DNA of 64,000 nt from Nitrospiraceae bacterium (GCA_020632635.1 JACKFE010000003.1:372001-436000), one strand, 5' to 3'; shown: positions 50,787-60,936, numbered from the stretch's first letter. Translations and numbers: made by a program. The notes: generated by a model not told the origin, from the sequence alone.

Positions 50787-52130
50787 TTACTGAGCCAGGT
50801 TCACCAACTCTCCCAACAGCGTGTTGGTCGTGGTAATGATTCGGGAATTGGCTTGAAAACTCCGCTGCATCGTGATCATATTCACCAATTCATCGCCAAG
50901 ATCCACATTGGAGGCTTCCAGGGTATTGGCAAAAATTTTCCCAAATGACCCACTATTCGGCGCTCCAACCAATGGGGTCCCAGAGTCAGCTGACTGAATA
51001 AAGAGATTCCGTCCCACCGGCTGCAACCCATCTGGATTGACAAATCGCGTTAAGGCCACCTGGCCTAAATCACGTGTGGTTCCATTGGTGAATCGGCCGG
51101 TCAATGTTCCATCTTCTCCGATGGACGTGCCCGTGAGCGTCCCATTCGCAAATCCGTCCTGGCCCAAAGTCAAAATCACCGAATTCGCGCCTTGCTGTAA
51201 CATCCCGTCCGTTCCCGATCCGCTGTCTGTCGTAATGCTCGTACCAAAATCAAACGCAATCGCCTGGGCCGCCACAGATCCATTACTAAAATCGATACCG
51301 GTTGCCCCGGTATTGAAATAGGTGGTTGTCCCTTCTGAATTCAAGAGTCCCGCCGTCGTAAATCCGAGCGTCCCTTGGGCCACAAGCGCATTGCCCGTAG
51401 TCGAATTGGAATTCCCTGCGGTCACAGTGACCTCGGAAGCATTGCCCAAGACACTATAGGTCCACGTATTCGCAGCCGTTTTCGAGAAGTAAAGGGTAAA
51501 GTCATGACCGACTCCCAACGAATCGAAGACCCGAATTCCCGTGCTAAATTGTGAAATCGCAGGATTGGAGGGGTCGGCCAATAACTGGGCGGTCGTGAAG
51601 GAGACGACGCTTTCGGAGGCGTCCAGGTTTCCGCTCATTTCCACTTCCGTCGTGGCCACCCCGGTTTGTTGGGTCGTCGTCAGGACCAAATCTCCCACGG
51701 TCCCAAGAATATTGCCATTGGCATCAGCCTGAAACCCTTGCAGGGTGAGACCGGCCGGGTTCACCAGATTTCCGTTGGAGTTTACATTAAATTGTCCGGC
51801 CCGCGTATAAAAAGTATTCCCGCTCGGGTCATTCACCTGAAAAAATCCGTTTCCATCGATAGCCAGATCCAACGCATTGGACGTGGTTTGCAAGGAGCCC
51901 TGCGTAAAACTCGGATCAATCCCCAGCACCCGGACTCCGCGTCCCTCGACCAACGAGTTCGTGGTTCCACCTCCACCGATAGTGGCTCCGAACAAGTCGC
52001 CGAACGAAACCGATCGGGACTTATACCCCACGGTTTGAGAATTGGCGATATTGTTTCCAATTTCATTTAACGCCCGGCTGGTAGAATTGATCCCGCTGGT
52101 TGCAGCGAAGAATGCTGATGTAATACCCAT
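50787..52130 (-). CDS. flgE: Flagellar hook protein FlgE
   Basis: 447 aa. N-terminal rod-type motif (INSTSRALNEIGNNIANSQTVGYKS), Ser/Thr/Asn/Gly-rich middle with hook D1/D2 domains, and C-terminal FGKIFANTLEASNVDLGDELVNMI heptads that form the coiled core. Assembled outside the cell through the type III exporter with FlgD as cap. Length is typical. Last gene of its operon. Confidence 0.94.
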   Translation of the reverse strand: MGITSAFFAATSGINSTSRALNEIGNNIANSQTVGYKSRSVSFGDLFGATIGGGGTTNSLVEGRGVRVLGIDPSFTQGSLQTTSNALDLAIDGNGFFQVNDPSGNTFYTRAGQFNVNSNGNLVNPAGLTLQGFQADANGNILGTVGDLVLTTTQQTGVATTEVEMSGNLDASESVVSFTTAQLLADPSNPAISQFSTGIRVFDSLGVGHDFTLYFSKTAANTWTYSVLGNASEVTVTAGNSNSTTGNALVAQGTLGFTTAGLLNSEGTTTYFNTGATGIDFSNGSVAAQAIAFDFGTSITTDSGSGTDGMLQQGANSVILTLGQDGFANGTLTGTSIGEDGTLTGRFTNGTTRDLGQVALTRFVNPDGLQPVGRNLFIQSADSGTPLVGAPNSGSFGKIFANTLEASNVDLGDELVNMITMQRSFQANSRIITTTNTLLGELVNLAQ

Positions 52131-52193
52131 AACTCTCGACTCCTTCCCTTACCATGCCCTCACAGGGGACGGCGTTTCGATGATGGCCATCGA

Positions 52194-52856
52194 TTAATGA
52201 ATAGAAATAATGTCCTCGGCGGTGTAGGTCTTTCCGCTTTGCACCACCACAGGCTTGTCCGTCCCTGGAACAATGTTGGAAACTGTTTCACGAGCAAAGG
52301 TTAAGGTCGGAACAGCTTTTTGATTGGCATCCTCGGCCTTCACGCGAAATGCATAGACACCGGCCGGTAAGACATTGCCGCTCTCATCTTTTCCATCCCA
52401 TACGATTTGATGTCCCCCGGTGGCTTGAGCCCCGCCCGGATTTAATGTACGAAGAATTTGATTATTGGGACCAAGGACCTCAAGATTCACCGTCTGGGCA
52501 TTCTCACTGAGGGCATAACTTAACGTCGCTTCTCCCTCCGAAGCTAAACTGACGGTATTCCCATCGGTGACCACCGAATGTCCGAGAAGATTGAGCAATT
52601 CAAATTGCGACCGTTGGGTATTTTGGCCGACCAGTTCCTCCAATAATTTATTGCTGTTCGTCGTCTGCTCCAATGTCGTAAACTGAGCCAACTGGGCCAC
52701 AAAGTCTTCATTCTGAACAGGATTCGTGGGATCCTGACTTTGCAACTGCGTGACCAACAGTCGAAGGAACACATCTGATCCCAAGGCCGTCACTGCCGCT
52801 TGGACATTGGATTGATTGGTCACGGTCGACGAATTCTGAACCGAAGGCACATCCAT
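52194..52856 (-). CDS. flgD: Hook assembly cap protein FlgD
   Basis: 220 aa. N-terminal FLRLLVTQLQSQDPTNPVQNEDFVAQLAQF motif region (about 30-60), then FlgD tudor-like and FnIII-like domains (WDGKDESGNVLPAGVYAFRV). GGGAG is eight bases before the ATG. It caps the growing hook and is needed for FlgE polymerisation. Confidence 0.94.
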   Translation of the reverse strand: MDVPSVQNSSTVTNQSNVQAAVTALGSDVFLRLLVTQLQSQDPTNPVQNEDFVAQLAQFTTLEQTTNSNKLLEELVGQNTQRSQFELLNLLGHSVVTDGNTVSLASEGEATLSYALSENAQTVNLEVLGPNNQILRTLNPGGAQATGGHQIVWDGKDESGNVLPAGVYAFRVKAEDANQKAVPTLTFARETVSNIVPGTDKPVVVQSGKTYTAEDIISIH

Positions 52857-52907
52857 GGCGTTGACTCCCTCTATACCATAAGTTCGTAATCGCTCATCAT
52901 GTTGGTT

Positions 52908-54455
52908 CTAGGCTACAAAATGTAACCCCACCTCCCTCTGTATCCCCTGGTGCGAAAGGGAGGAGGCCTGCCACGACCGTCTTTTTCCCGACCCCTCGAA
53001 CTCCTTGGATTCCGATCGATCGCGTTGGTAGGAAGAGGAACCCGCCTCGGCTCCAGGATCCTCCCACGTTTCCGCCGAGAACTGGTCCAGCTCCAAATTA
53101 TGATGGGACAATTGTTCTTCCAATTGCGGTACGAATTGCATGGCCAAATTTTTCAATGCCGCCTGATCCATCACCAAACCCGCATACACCTGCCGATGCT
53201 GAACCCCCACATCAATTTGGACACGCTGCGTTTCGGAAATCTGCACATCCAATTGCAACCGCTGGAGCGGCTGCGTCGGCAATTCGGGAGTGACTTCTTC
53301 TTGATGACGAATTCCATTCCCCATCGGTCCAGCATGAGGCGATGCCTGCTGTTGACCGGATTGGGAATGAGAAAATCCACTGAGTCCGCTCTGGAGACCA
53401 GATTCATGATTCCCCTCTGACCCCAAACCTTGGAGGTCCCCGTCCCCTGACGGTTTCATGACATCCATGCTGGCCCCACCCGATTCCCTCATTGCCTCAT
53501 TCAAGACCGCCGCCGTCCCCCCGGCCACTCCCCCTCCCCCATCTGAACGGATGGGAATACTACTGGTGCCTCCTGGAAGCGGAAAGACTCCAGGCAGCTC
53601 AAACGCTTGAGAAGGAGCAAACGTTTCATCAGCCATGAAAGATCTTGAAGCAAACGTTGGTCGGGCTAGTGATGCGACAAGGGAAGGAGACGGCTGATCA
53701 GAAACAAGTCGCCGTGACAGCGGTCCCATATCCAACTCGATCGGAGAGGCCTCGCGGAAGTCAGATAATCCAAAACGCCCAGATTTCTGTAGCGGCTCGG
53801 AAGAAAGCACCTGTCCATGATCAGGCAGATCCAGTGGCGCTTTACTGGAAATAGGCGGATTCGATGATTGCTCAGTCGTCGTTTGGAGCGCCGTTGAGTG
53901 AGGAAGCGGGTGAGGTATCGGAGTGACTATGGGCTCCACTCCCACCACCGGAGCGCTGACTGTGCCCCCTTGCCTTTCCGGCGATACGACTCCCCCGGTC
54001 AATGAAGGCCGCTCCCCTGCCTGTGCTCCGTGAATATCAACCGTCTCCTCGGAGGCCAAATTCGGGATCGCGTCCGATGCCGAAGGCTCCTGGTTATTTT
54101 CCCCGAGTTTGGCATTCTCCCCTTGGACAGTTTGGAAGAATCGAACATTGGGCGCACTCACCATCCCGAGATCCGAGGAGGTCGTTGTAGGGGCATACAT
54201 CCTGGCGAATGCCTCAACAACCTCATCATTCACATCGAGTTTTCCTGTTTCCTCCCCTGCCTGAACACGTCTCTCTCCCGAACGTTCGCTGCGAGACGTA
54301 TCGGCCAGCATTGAAGACGTCTGCTGCTGGAACAACTCAGAGAACGAGGCATCCTCGGGAGGAATTTGGCCTGACGTCGGAAATTCATTGAACACCCCCA
54401 AGAGAGAGGTATCCGACGAGGGTACTGATTGGAATGAAAGAAAAACTCCGTTCAT
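52908..54455 (-). CDS. fliK: Hook-length control protein FliK
   Basis: 515 aa, mostly low-complexity Ser/Pro/Gly/Gln sequence with a compact C-terminal Flg_hook domain (about 385-460: LQLDVQISETQRVQIDVGVQ, LAMQFVPQLEEQLSHHNLELDQF). The secreted N-part acts as ruler; the C-domain flips the FlhB switch. Identity rests on the C-domain and position between the motE-like gene and flgD. Start is weakly supported by a ribosome site but lies 3 bp after the preceding stop. Confidence 0.88.
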   Translation of the reverse strand: MNGVFLSFQSVPSSDTSLLGVFNEFPTSGQIPPEDASFSELFQQQTSSMLADTSRSERSGERRVQAGEETGKLDVNDEVVEAFARMYAPTTTSSDLGMVSAPNVRFFQTVQGENAKLGENNQEPSASDAIPNLASEETVDIHGAQAGERPSLTGGVVSPERQGGTVSAPVVGVEPIVTPIPHPLPHSTALQTTTEQSSNPPISSKAPLDLPDHGQVLSSEPLQKSGRFGLSDFREASPIELDMGPLSRRLVSDQPSPSLVASLARPTFASRSFMADETFAPSQAFELPGVFPLPGGTSSIPIRSDGGGGVAGGTAAVLNEAMRESGGASMDVMKPSGDGDLQGLGSEGNHESGLQSGLSGFSHSQSGQQQASPHAGPMGNGIRHQEEVTPELPTQPLQRLQLDVQISETQRVQIDVGVQHRQVYAGLVMDQAALKNLAMQFVPQLEEQLSHHNLELDQFSAETWEDPGAEAGSSSYQRDRSESKEFEGSGKRRSWQASSLSHQGIQREVGLHFVA

Positions 54456-54458
54456 CGG

Positions 54459-55085
54459 TTATGGTTTGCTTTTGGCATCCGCTCGATGTTGCAGTTTCGC
54501 TTCTCGGTGACGACGAAGACCTTCGGACAATCGGGCCGCTTTGGCCGGGGATACCCCCGCCAAGAGGGCCGCCGCCTTTTTCCCCTTAATCGCGGCTAAA
54601 AGATCCAAGGCCAATCCTTCCTTCATTTGCTCTAATCGCAACGCCGCTTCTTCCGGATCCATGGCTTCATAAATTTTTATCAAATGATCCAGCGCGGGAT
54701 CCTGCGCCAGAAACTGCCGTTGCTCTTCCTCCAAAGCCGAGGCTTGACTTCCCAACCGCTGCGCTTCTTTTGTCTGCCGTGCCGCAAGCGCTTCCACATC
54801 CCGTTGCAAAGCCGCCAGACGTTCTTCACGAATTTGCAACTCCCGTTCCCGTGCCTCTACCGCTTTCAAACGCTCCTGCAACTGCTCGAGAAGCGTCTGC
54901 TCCGGAGACGGAGCTTCCTCTGCGACCGGATCTTCAATTGCTTGATTTTCCGTATGATCCGCCTCGGAAGAATGACCGGGATCTTGCACCGACCACACCG
55001 CTGACCCCCAGAGCAGAATAACGAGGATCCACCATGGGATGGTTTTCCAACTGGGCAATATTGTGCTACTAGGCGATTTCTTCAT
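54459..55085 (-). CDS. MotE-like flagellar coiled-coil protein (MgtE N-domain)
   Basis: 208 aa. One N-terminal membrane helix (about 17-35), acidic stretch, long coiled coil (about 65-130), then an MgtE intracellular N-like domain (about 132-190, LIKIYEAMDPEEAALRLEQM, KGKKAAALLAGVSPAKAARLSE). Similar proteins encoded after fliJ are called MotE; in some bacteria they support stator or export assembly in the periplasm. It overlaps fliJ by 17 bp and precedes fliK by 3 bp. Confidence 0.8.
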   Translation of the reverse strand: MKKSPSSTILPSWKTIPWWILVILLWGSAVWSVQDPGHSSEADHTENQAIEDPVAEEAPSPEQTLLEQLQERLKAVEARERELQIREERLAALQRDVEALAARQTKEAQRLGSQASALEEEQRQFLAQDPALDHLIKIYEAMDPEEAALRLEQMKEGLALDLLAAIKGKKAAALLAGVSPAKAARLSEGLRRHREAKLQHRADAKSKP

Positions 55086-55512
55086 GATTCCTCACCGAAT
55101 AGGCATGAGCGGAGATTTCGTCATGCAGTTGCTGTTCCTGCCTGGCTAACATGGCGAACACTTCCTTTTCCTTTTTCTCGATCACTAACTCGACCACCCG
55201 TCTGGCCTGATACGCTTTCTTCAGCTTTTCGCGTAATCCCACAAGCTTGTCCTCCAACCCCTCAATTTTTTGGACTTGGCGTTCCAAGTGTTCACGCAGG
55301 ATATCCAGCCACCGATACCGCTCCTCGGTCAATATCCCCTCGGTCCCTTCTCGTAAAAGACCCGCCAGGTCTCCCGCAATCGATTCCATTTCCCGCTCCA
55401 ACTGCTCCACTTTCATCGCTTCCTGACTTTTTTCCCATTCGGTTAACACCACGGCCTCCCGAGCCATGTCTTCTACCTGTTTTCGAAACCGTAACAGTGT
55501 GGTCCAGTTCAT
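55069..55512 (-). CDS. fliJ: Flagellar export chaperone FliJ
   Basis: 147 aa almost entirely coiled coil, as expected for FliJ, the stalk of the FliI ATPase ring. The frame is open further upstream into fliI, but the ATG at 55512, preceded by AGGGA and lying 7 bp after the fliI stop, gives the usual length. Identification is from coiled-coil character plus position directly after fliI. Confidence 0.85.
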   Translation of the reverse strand: MNWTTLLRFRKQVEDMAREAVVLTEWEKSQEAMKVEQLEREMESIAGDLAGLLREGTEGILTEERYRWLDILREHLERQVQKIEGLEDKLVGLREKLKKAYQARRVVELVIEKKEKEVFAMLARQEQQLHDEISAHAYSVRNHEEIA

Positions 55513-55519
55513 CCCATCC

Positions 55520-56851
55520 CTACCTTTTTTGCATACGGGTTTTGGCCTGCGCCACGAGCGCCTGTAAACCGGCCACACTGTCTTCAAGGGTAGCCGCTTC
55601 GTGTCGGTCTTGGCGTAAGAAATAATTAATCTGCTCTCGCAACGCTATCGCCACATCCAACCGGCGATTACTCCCGGACTGATACGCCCCTAAATCAATG
55701 AGATCTTTAGCTTGCCGATATTCGTTCATCAGCTGCGCCAGAAACCGGCTGGCATCCAGGTGGGTATCCGGCACAATATCCGACATCACCCGACTCACAC
55801 TTTGCAGCACATCCACTGCGGGAAAATGCCCCTCCATCGCGAGGGAGCGGGTCAGGACCAGATGCCCATCCAAGATGGAACGGATGGTATCTGCAATGGG
55901 ATCGTTCAAATCATCTCCATCAACCAGCACGGTATACAGACCGGTGATGGACCCGGCTGGCAACGGCCCCACCCGTTCCAACACCTGCGGAAAGACGGTA
56001 AAGACCGAGGGAGGATACCCCTTACTGGTTGGTGGTTCGCCGGCAGCCAATCCCACTTCCCGCTGCGCGTGAGCTAACCGGGTTAAAGAATCCACGAAGA
56101 GCAGCACACGATTGCCTTGATCACGGAAATATTCCGCAATGGCCGTGGCCACAAATACGGCTCGCACCCGCACCAAGGGAGATTGATCCGAGGTGGCTGC
56201 AATAATCACCGAGCGTCGGAGTCCCTCCGGGCCCAAATCCCGTTCAATGAATTCCTTGACCTCGCGCCCACGCTCTCCCACCAAGGCAATGACGTTAATA
56301 TCCGCCGTCGTCTGCCGGGCGATCATCCCCAACAGGACGCTTTTTCCCACTCCGCTGCCAGAAAATATGCCGACCTTTTGCCCCACCCCGCAGGTGAGCA
56401 TTGCGTTGATGGCCCGCACGCCTAAATCCAATGGATCAGCAATACGGTTCCGACTCATGGGGGAAGGCGCCGGCGCATACAGCGGATATCGATGGGTACA
56501 GACAAGGGGGGCTTGCTCGTCCAATGGTTGTCCGAGCCCATCCAGCACGCGGCCCAACATGGCATGTCCGACAGGAAGATGAGGAGACGTTGGCTGAAAA
56601 CGAACCGCATCCCCGGCTTGAATGCCCCGGACCTGTCCAAATGGCATTACCAAGACCCGTTGGTCGCGAAACCCCACGACTTCACCTTGGCAGATCATGC
56701 GCTGTTGATGGGAAAGAATGTCGCATCGCTGACCAATGGAGACACCGGTTCCGGTGCTTTCCAAGGTCAGACCCACCGCCTTCATGACCCGGCCGGTCAT
56801 CGTCACGGTGGGAATGGAGTCAAGGTGCTGAAGAATGGTCGTCAATGTCAT
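55520..56851 (-). CDS. fliI: Flagellar export ATPase FliI
   Basis: 443 aa. F1-beta-like ATPase: Walker A GSGVGKS, GERGREVKEF, Walker B VLLFVDSLTRLAHAQREVGLAAGEPPTSKGYPPSVF, and C-terminal helical domain. It drives unfolding and release of export substrates from chaperones. The start lies inside fliH (32-bp overlap). Confidence 0.96.
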   Translation of the reverse strand: MTLTTILQHLDSIPTVTMTGRVMKAVGLTLESTGTGVSIGQRCDILSHQQRMICQGEVVGFRDQRVLVMPFGQVRGIQAGDAVRFQPTSPHLPVGHAMLGRVLDGLGQPLDEQAPLVCTHRYPLYAPAPSPMSRNRIADPLDLGVRAINAMLTCGVGQKVGIFSGSGVGKSVLLGMIARQTTADINVIALVGERGREVKEFIERDLGPEGLRRSVIIAATSDQSPLVRVRAVFVATAIAEYFRDQGNRVLLFVDSLTRLAHAQREVGLAAGEPPTSKGYPPSVFTVFPQVLERVGPLPAGSITGLYTVLVDGDDLNDPIADTIRSILDGHLVLTRSLAMEGHFPAVDVLQSVSRVMSDIVPDTHLDASRFLAQLMNEYRQAKDLIDLGAYQSGSNRRLDVAIALREQINYFLRQDRHEAATLEDSVAGLQALVAQAKTRMQKR

Positions 56852-57488
56852 GTGAAGCCGTCCCTACCTCTTGAAGGCCGAATTCCTCAGCAATGGTTTG
56901 CAGTTGACGGGAAATTTTGGCATCCAGTAAAAGCCCCGCTTGCTCCACCACACAGCTTCCCCGTTCAAGGTCCTCCTGACTCTCGATCACGACCTGTCCC
57001 TGATGTTCGCCAGCAGAACACAATGACGGTTCAAACGGTTTCAATATCTGGGCATCCAGTGGATGGACCCGAATCGTCACCAACTCTCGCTTGGACACCA
57101 GCCGCAGAACCTGCTGGACCTGCCGCAAGACGACCTCACGGTCCACCGCCATTTCCTTCAACAAAATTTTTCGAGCAATGGCCAGGGCGATCTCCACAAT
57201 GTCCCGTTGTCGCTCCTCAAGGCCCGCCACACGAACCTGACCGAGATGTTGTGCCATGTTCAAAAGATGAGTAATTTGCTCTTCCACCTGAGCCTGACAC
57301 GCCGCACGCTCTTCGGCCCGTCCGGCTTCCAGGCCCCGCTCATAGGCCTGCCGCTGCAAATCGGAACAGTCATGCGGAGGACGTTTTTCCTGCTTTTCTT
57401 GACTGCTCCTCAGCTCATTCATGGCGAACAACTTGACCGACTCTCCCTGTAATTCAGGCGAGAGCACTTTAGACCATTTGCTCTTCAC
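56820..57488 (-). CDS. fliH: Flagellar export regulator FliH
   Basis: 222 aa. Variable N-terminus, Glu/Gln-rich coiled region with YERGLEAGRAEERAA, then the V-ATPase-E-like C-domain (IALAIARKILLKEM, VTIRVHPLDAQIL, ERGSCVVEQAGLLLDAKI). It holds FliI to the C-ring. Overlaps fliG by 20 bp and fliI by 32 bp. Confidence 0.92.
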   Translation of the reverse strand: MKSKWSKVLSPELQGESVKLFAMNELRSSQEKQEKRPPHDCSDLQRQAYERGLEAGRAEERAACQAQVEEQITHLLNMAQHLGQVRVAGLEERQRDIVEIALAIARKILLKEMAVDREVVLRQVQQVLRLVSKRELVTIRVHPLDAQILKPFEPSLCSAGEHQGQVVIESQEDLERGSCVVEQAGLLLDAKISRQLQTIAEEFGLQEVGTASHDIDDHSSAP

Positions 57489-58464
57489 CTTTGCCTCCTA
57501 ATGCGACACGGCCTTCCCCGGCCAACCGTTGAACGGTTTTCAGGATGTTCTGTTGGGCCGACTCCACGTCGCTGAGTTTGACCGGGCCACGGGTTTCCAT
57601 ATCCTCTTTCAGCGATTCCGCGGCACGGCTGGACATATTTCGGAAGAACTTGTCGCGCAAGGGGCCTTCGACCGGCTTCAGGGCCAACAGTAATTCTTCT
57701 TTGGCGACTTCCCGCAGTAATTCCTGCATGCCACGATCGTCCACATTTTCCAAATCTTCAAAGGTGAACATCTTGCCACGGATTTCCTCAGCCAGTTCAG
57801 GGTTCTTGCCCTCCAATTCCGTGAGAATTTCCCCTTCAATGTTTCGTTTGACGGTATTAAGAATTTCCGCCACGAGGCCGGTGCCGCCGACTGGAATCGC
57901 GTTCCGGGAAGAGCCCAGGCGCAATTCTTCCTGCAAGACCCAGTTCAATTCCTCCAACATATTGGGCGAGACTTCCTCCGTGGTCGCCAACCGATAGACA
58001 ATCGCATCGCGCTTGTACGGAGGCAATAAACTCAAAATCTGTCCGGCTTGATCGGACTCCAGATTCGCCAGAATGAGTGCGCCGGTCTGTGGATGCTCAA
58101 AGGCCAATAAATTCGCAATGGAGGCGGCATCCAAGGACTTCAACGTTTCAAAGCCGGCATTCTCCGAAGTATTCAAGGAATTGAGAATCCGGCGGGCCTT
58201 ATCTTTTCCCAGCGCGGAAGTCAGAATTTTGGCCAGATAGACTTTCCCTTCGACCGATAGTCCCGAGGCCCCGGCCAATTCCATGTATTCCTTTAACACC
58301 ATGCGGTGTTCATCCTGACCGACATTGACCATGGCCCCCAGGTAGGCACCGATTTGTCGGATATCTTTTTGATCAAGGGCCTTCAACACTTCCACAGCGG
58401 ATGCCTCGCCAATCGCTAATAACAGGATGGCCGCTTTTTCATACCCCGATAGCGCTTCATTCAC
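57469..58464 (-). CDS. fliG: Flagellar motor switch protein FliG
   Basis: 331 aa. N-domain (YEKAAILLLAIGEASAVEVLKAL), middle ARM domain with EHPQTGALILANLESDQAG, and C-domain with the torque helix (MFTFEDLENVDDRGMQELLREV, FRNMSSRAAESLKEDMETRGPV). Contacts MotA and turns the rotor. 3 bp after fliF. Confidence 0.96.
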   Translation of the reverse strand: MNEALSGYEKAAILLLAIGEASAVEVLKALDQKDIRQIGAYLGAMVNVGQDEHRMVLKEYMELAGASGLSVEGKVYLAKILTSALGKDKARRILNSLNTSENAGFETLKSLDAASIANLLAFEHPQTGALILANLESDQAGQILSLLPPYKRDAIVYRLATTEEVSPNMLEELNWVLQEELRLGSSRNAIPVGGTGLVAEILNTVKRNIEGEILTELEGKNPELAEEIRGKMFTFEDLENVDDRGMQELLREVAKEELLLALKPVEGPLRDKFFRNMSSRAAESLKEDMETRGPVKLSDVESAQQNILKTVQRLAGEGRVALGGKGEEQMV

Positions 58465-58467
58465 GGC

Positions 58468-60084
58468 TTAAGCTTTCTCTCCTTGTTCATCTTTAATCCA
58501 GGTTCGAATCACATGTGCGGCCGAAGCAGGATTTTGTGCCGCCATTTTGATGGCCATTTCCTGTGGCGTTTCGCTAATTTGGGCTTCGACTTCCGCCACG
58601 GTGGCCGGCAATCCTTCCGAGGCCAATAGGGTCGGCTCCGACATGGGTTTACTGAGATTCAAGGCAACCGGTCGAATTACAAACCAAATCACCAGTAACC
58701 CAAGGACAAAGAAAAGCACCGGTTTCAAGAATCCACCCCAGGTGGCGACGAACGATTGGACCGCCCCCGTCACTCCTTCTTCACCTGCCGGAACTACGGT
58801 GGCTTCAAAGGGCACATTCACCACTTCGATTTGATCACCACGTTCCTCATTGAACCCGACCGATTTTTTGACAATTTGAATGAGACTCTGAATTTCCTGT
58901 TCCGTCCGTGGAACGTACTTTTTCCCGTCTTCATTGCCGTCGGATTTCCCGTCGGCCCCTGCTCCCGCTTCATACGTGCCGTCAACCAATACCGCCACGC
59001 TCAAGCGCTTAATCGCACCGGTCGGCTCGACGATTTTGCTCACTTTTCGATTGAGTTCGTAATTAAGAGTTTCATTCTTTCGTTTCGCCTCTTTTTGGCC
59101 TCCTCCCACGGATCCGCCTGCAGTTTGCCCACTCGGCACGTTAGAAGAGACGCCAGGCACCCCCTGCTCCGGCCTTCGGGATCCACCCTGTTCCATCACC
59201 TTCTCTTGACTCCGGTTTTCACTTCGTACCACCTGGCTATTAGGGTCAAAGCTTTCTTCAGTGATTTCCACCTGCCGGAATTCCAACGGCGCAGTGACCC
59301 GAACCACCGACTTATCTTGCCCCAGCACTTGGTCCAACATCGTTTGTACCCGTTGCTCCAAATCATGCTCCACGCGTCGTTGAGTCTCAATTTGCGAGGC
59401 AGTCATATGCGCATCGTCATCGCCGGCATTCTGACTCAGCACTTTGCCATGATTGTCCACGACCGTGACCTGACTGGCTTCCAACCCTTCCACGCTACTG
59501 GCCACGAGATGCACTATTCCCTGAACTTGCGCCCCCCCCAGGGGACTCCCCCGCTTGAGAGTCAGAACTACGGCCGCTCGCGCGGCTTTCTGATCGGAAC
59601 TAAACAACCGCTTTTCCGGAATGACCAAATGCACTCGCACCCGCTCCACCTGGGAAATCTGACTGATGGTCCTGGCCAATTCTCCCTGAAGTGCACGCCG
59701 ATAATTCATTTGCTGGGTAAATGGCGTCGCTCCCATGGTGGTCCGATCAAAAATTTCAAACCCCACCCCCGCCGATTCGGGAAGTCCCAAAGAAGCCAAT
59801 TGCAATCGCAACTCATGGACACGTTCCGCCGGAACTTTTATGACGTTGCCGCTTTCCCCGACTTCATAACTGACACTGAGCTTTCCCAATTCCTGCACAA
59901 TGGCCCGTGTATCGTCGGGCTCCAGATGTGAGTACAACACCACCAAATCCGGTTCTTTTCCCATCATCATCAATACGGGAATCGTGGCCAACGCCAGGGC
60001 GAGGACCACCACCACCCCAATCCGTTGAGTCAGATTGAGCGCTTGAAAATTTCGAAGAAGGCTATCAGGCACGAGTACCACCAC
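58468..60084 (-). CDS. fliF: MS-ring protein FliF
   Basis: 538 aa. Membrane helices about 21-41 and 443-465 bracket a periplasmic region with ring-building motifs and the conserved MNYRRALQGELARTI; C-terminal FliG-binding tail NPASAAHVIRTWIKDE. The first start is GTG (60084) with no convincing ribosome site, so a nearby alternative is possible. First membrane component of flagellar assembly. Confidence 0.94.
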   Translation of the reverse strand: MVVLVPDSLLRNFQALNLTQRIGVVVVLALALATIPVLMMMGKEPDLVVLYSHLEPDDTRAIVQELGKLSVSYEVGESGNVIKVPAERVHELRLQLASLGLPESAGVGFEIFDRTTMGATPFTQQMNYRRALQGELARTISQISQVERVRVHLVIPEKRLFSSDQKAARAAVVLTLKRGSPLGGAQVQGIVHLVASSVEGLEASQVTVVDNHGKVLSQNAGDDDAHMTASQIETQRRVEHDLEQRVQTMLDQVLGQDKSVVRVTAPLEFRQVEITEESFDPNSQVVRSENRSQEKVMEQGGSRRPEQGVPGVSSNVPSGQTAGGSVGGGQKEAKRKNETLNYELNRKVSKIVEPTGAIKRLSVAVLVDGTYEAGAGADGKSDGNEDGKKYVPRTEQEIQSLIQIVKKSVGFNEERGDQIEVVNVPFEATVVPAGEEGVTGAVQSFVATWGGFLKPVLFFVLGLLVIWFVIRPVALNLSKPMSEPTLLASEGLPATVAEVEAQISETPQEMAIKMAAQNPASAAHVIRTWIKDEQGEKA

Positions 60085-60154
60085 AGAAAAGTTGACATCG
60101 GCTCCCTATGCGGGACATTACCAACGGAGACAACATAAACCGACCTCGTACTTC

Positions 60155-60457
60155 TTACACCTGCATGCGCATAATTTCTTCATACGCATCGATCAGTTTA
60201 TTTCTGACCTTGGTCATCAGCTGAAACGACAATCCAGCTTTTTCGCCTGCAATCACGGCTTGATGGATATTGACGTCTTCACCTCTGGCCACGGCATCTT
60301 CCAGTCGTCCCGCTTCATGCTGCATTCGATTGACCTGCTCCACCGCCTGCGTAAGCAAATCTCCAAATCCGGGGCCGGAGGAGGCTTCGACTTTGGGAGT
60401 TTTCAATGCAAACGGTTCCGGAATGGCTTGAATACTTTTCAGGGAAATCGGGTCCAT
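60155..60457 (-). CDS. fliE: Hook-basal body junction protein FliE
   Basis: 100 aa, the usual FliE size, with FGDLLTQAVEQVNRMQHEAG and the C-terminal SFQLMTKVRNKLIDAYEEIMRMQV motif. Joins the MS ring to the rod. AAGGAG is eight bases before the ATG. Confidence 0.94.
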   Translation of the reverse strand: MDPISLKSIQAIPEPFALKTPKVEASSGPGFGDLLTQAVEQVNRMQHEAGRLEDAVARGEDVNIHQAVIAGEKAGLSFQLMTKVRNKLIDAYEEIMRMQV

Positions 60458-60486
60458 ACACTCACTCCTTATTGTTGACGATCCAC

Positions 60487-60936
60487 TTAGTTACTGCCCA
60501 TTTGTAAGGCCCGCAAAGTCATGGTTTTTCCGGTTTCCATGACGGCAATATTGGCCTCATAGGCCCTCGTGGCAGAAATCAAATTGACCATTTCCTCCAC
60601 GGGGTTCACATTGGGCAACTGCAGATACCCCTTCTCGTCCGCATCAGGATGGTCAGGGTCATAAATCACCCGCAAAGGGCGGGTATCCTCAACAATATCC
60701 GTAATTTGGACGCCAGCGGGTTCCGTGGAGGTATCCCCAAACGCTTGGGCAAAGACAAAGGAAAAGGGGCGTTCCGGGGCCGTCGTTTGAAACACCACAT
60801 CTCGCCGTACATAAGGCCCCCCCTCCGGGGTGCGGGTTGATTCCGCATTCGCCAAATTTCCAGCAATAATGTTGAGACGCTGACGCTGAGAGTCCAACGC
60901 CGAGCCCACCACGGCAAAGACACGATCAAGATTCAT
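60487..60936 (-). CDS. flgC: Proximal rod protein FlgC
   Basis: 149 aa. N-terminal rod motif (ALDSQRQRLNIIAGNLANAEST), middle YDPDHPDADEKGYL and C-terminal VNPVEEMVNLISATRAYEANI. AAAGGAG precedes the ATG. Follows flgB by 125 bp. Confidence 0.95.
   Translation of the reverse strand: MNLDRVFAVVGSALDSQRQRLNIIAGNLANAESTRTPEGGPYVRRDVVFQTTAPERPFSFVFAQAFGDTSTEPAGVQITDIVEDTRPLRVIYDPDHPDADEKGYLQLPNVNPVEEMVNLISATRAYEANIAVMETGKTMTLRALQMGSN

Noticed and set aside
58756..59931. Long plus-strand open frame of 391 codons opposite fliF
   Set aside because: It is the antisense shadow of fliF; no ribosome site and no recognisable domain, and fliF is a clear gene.
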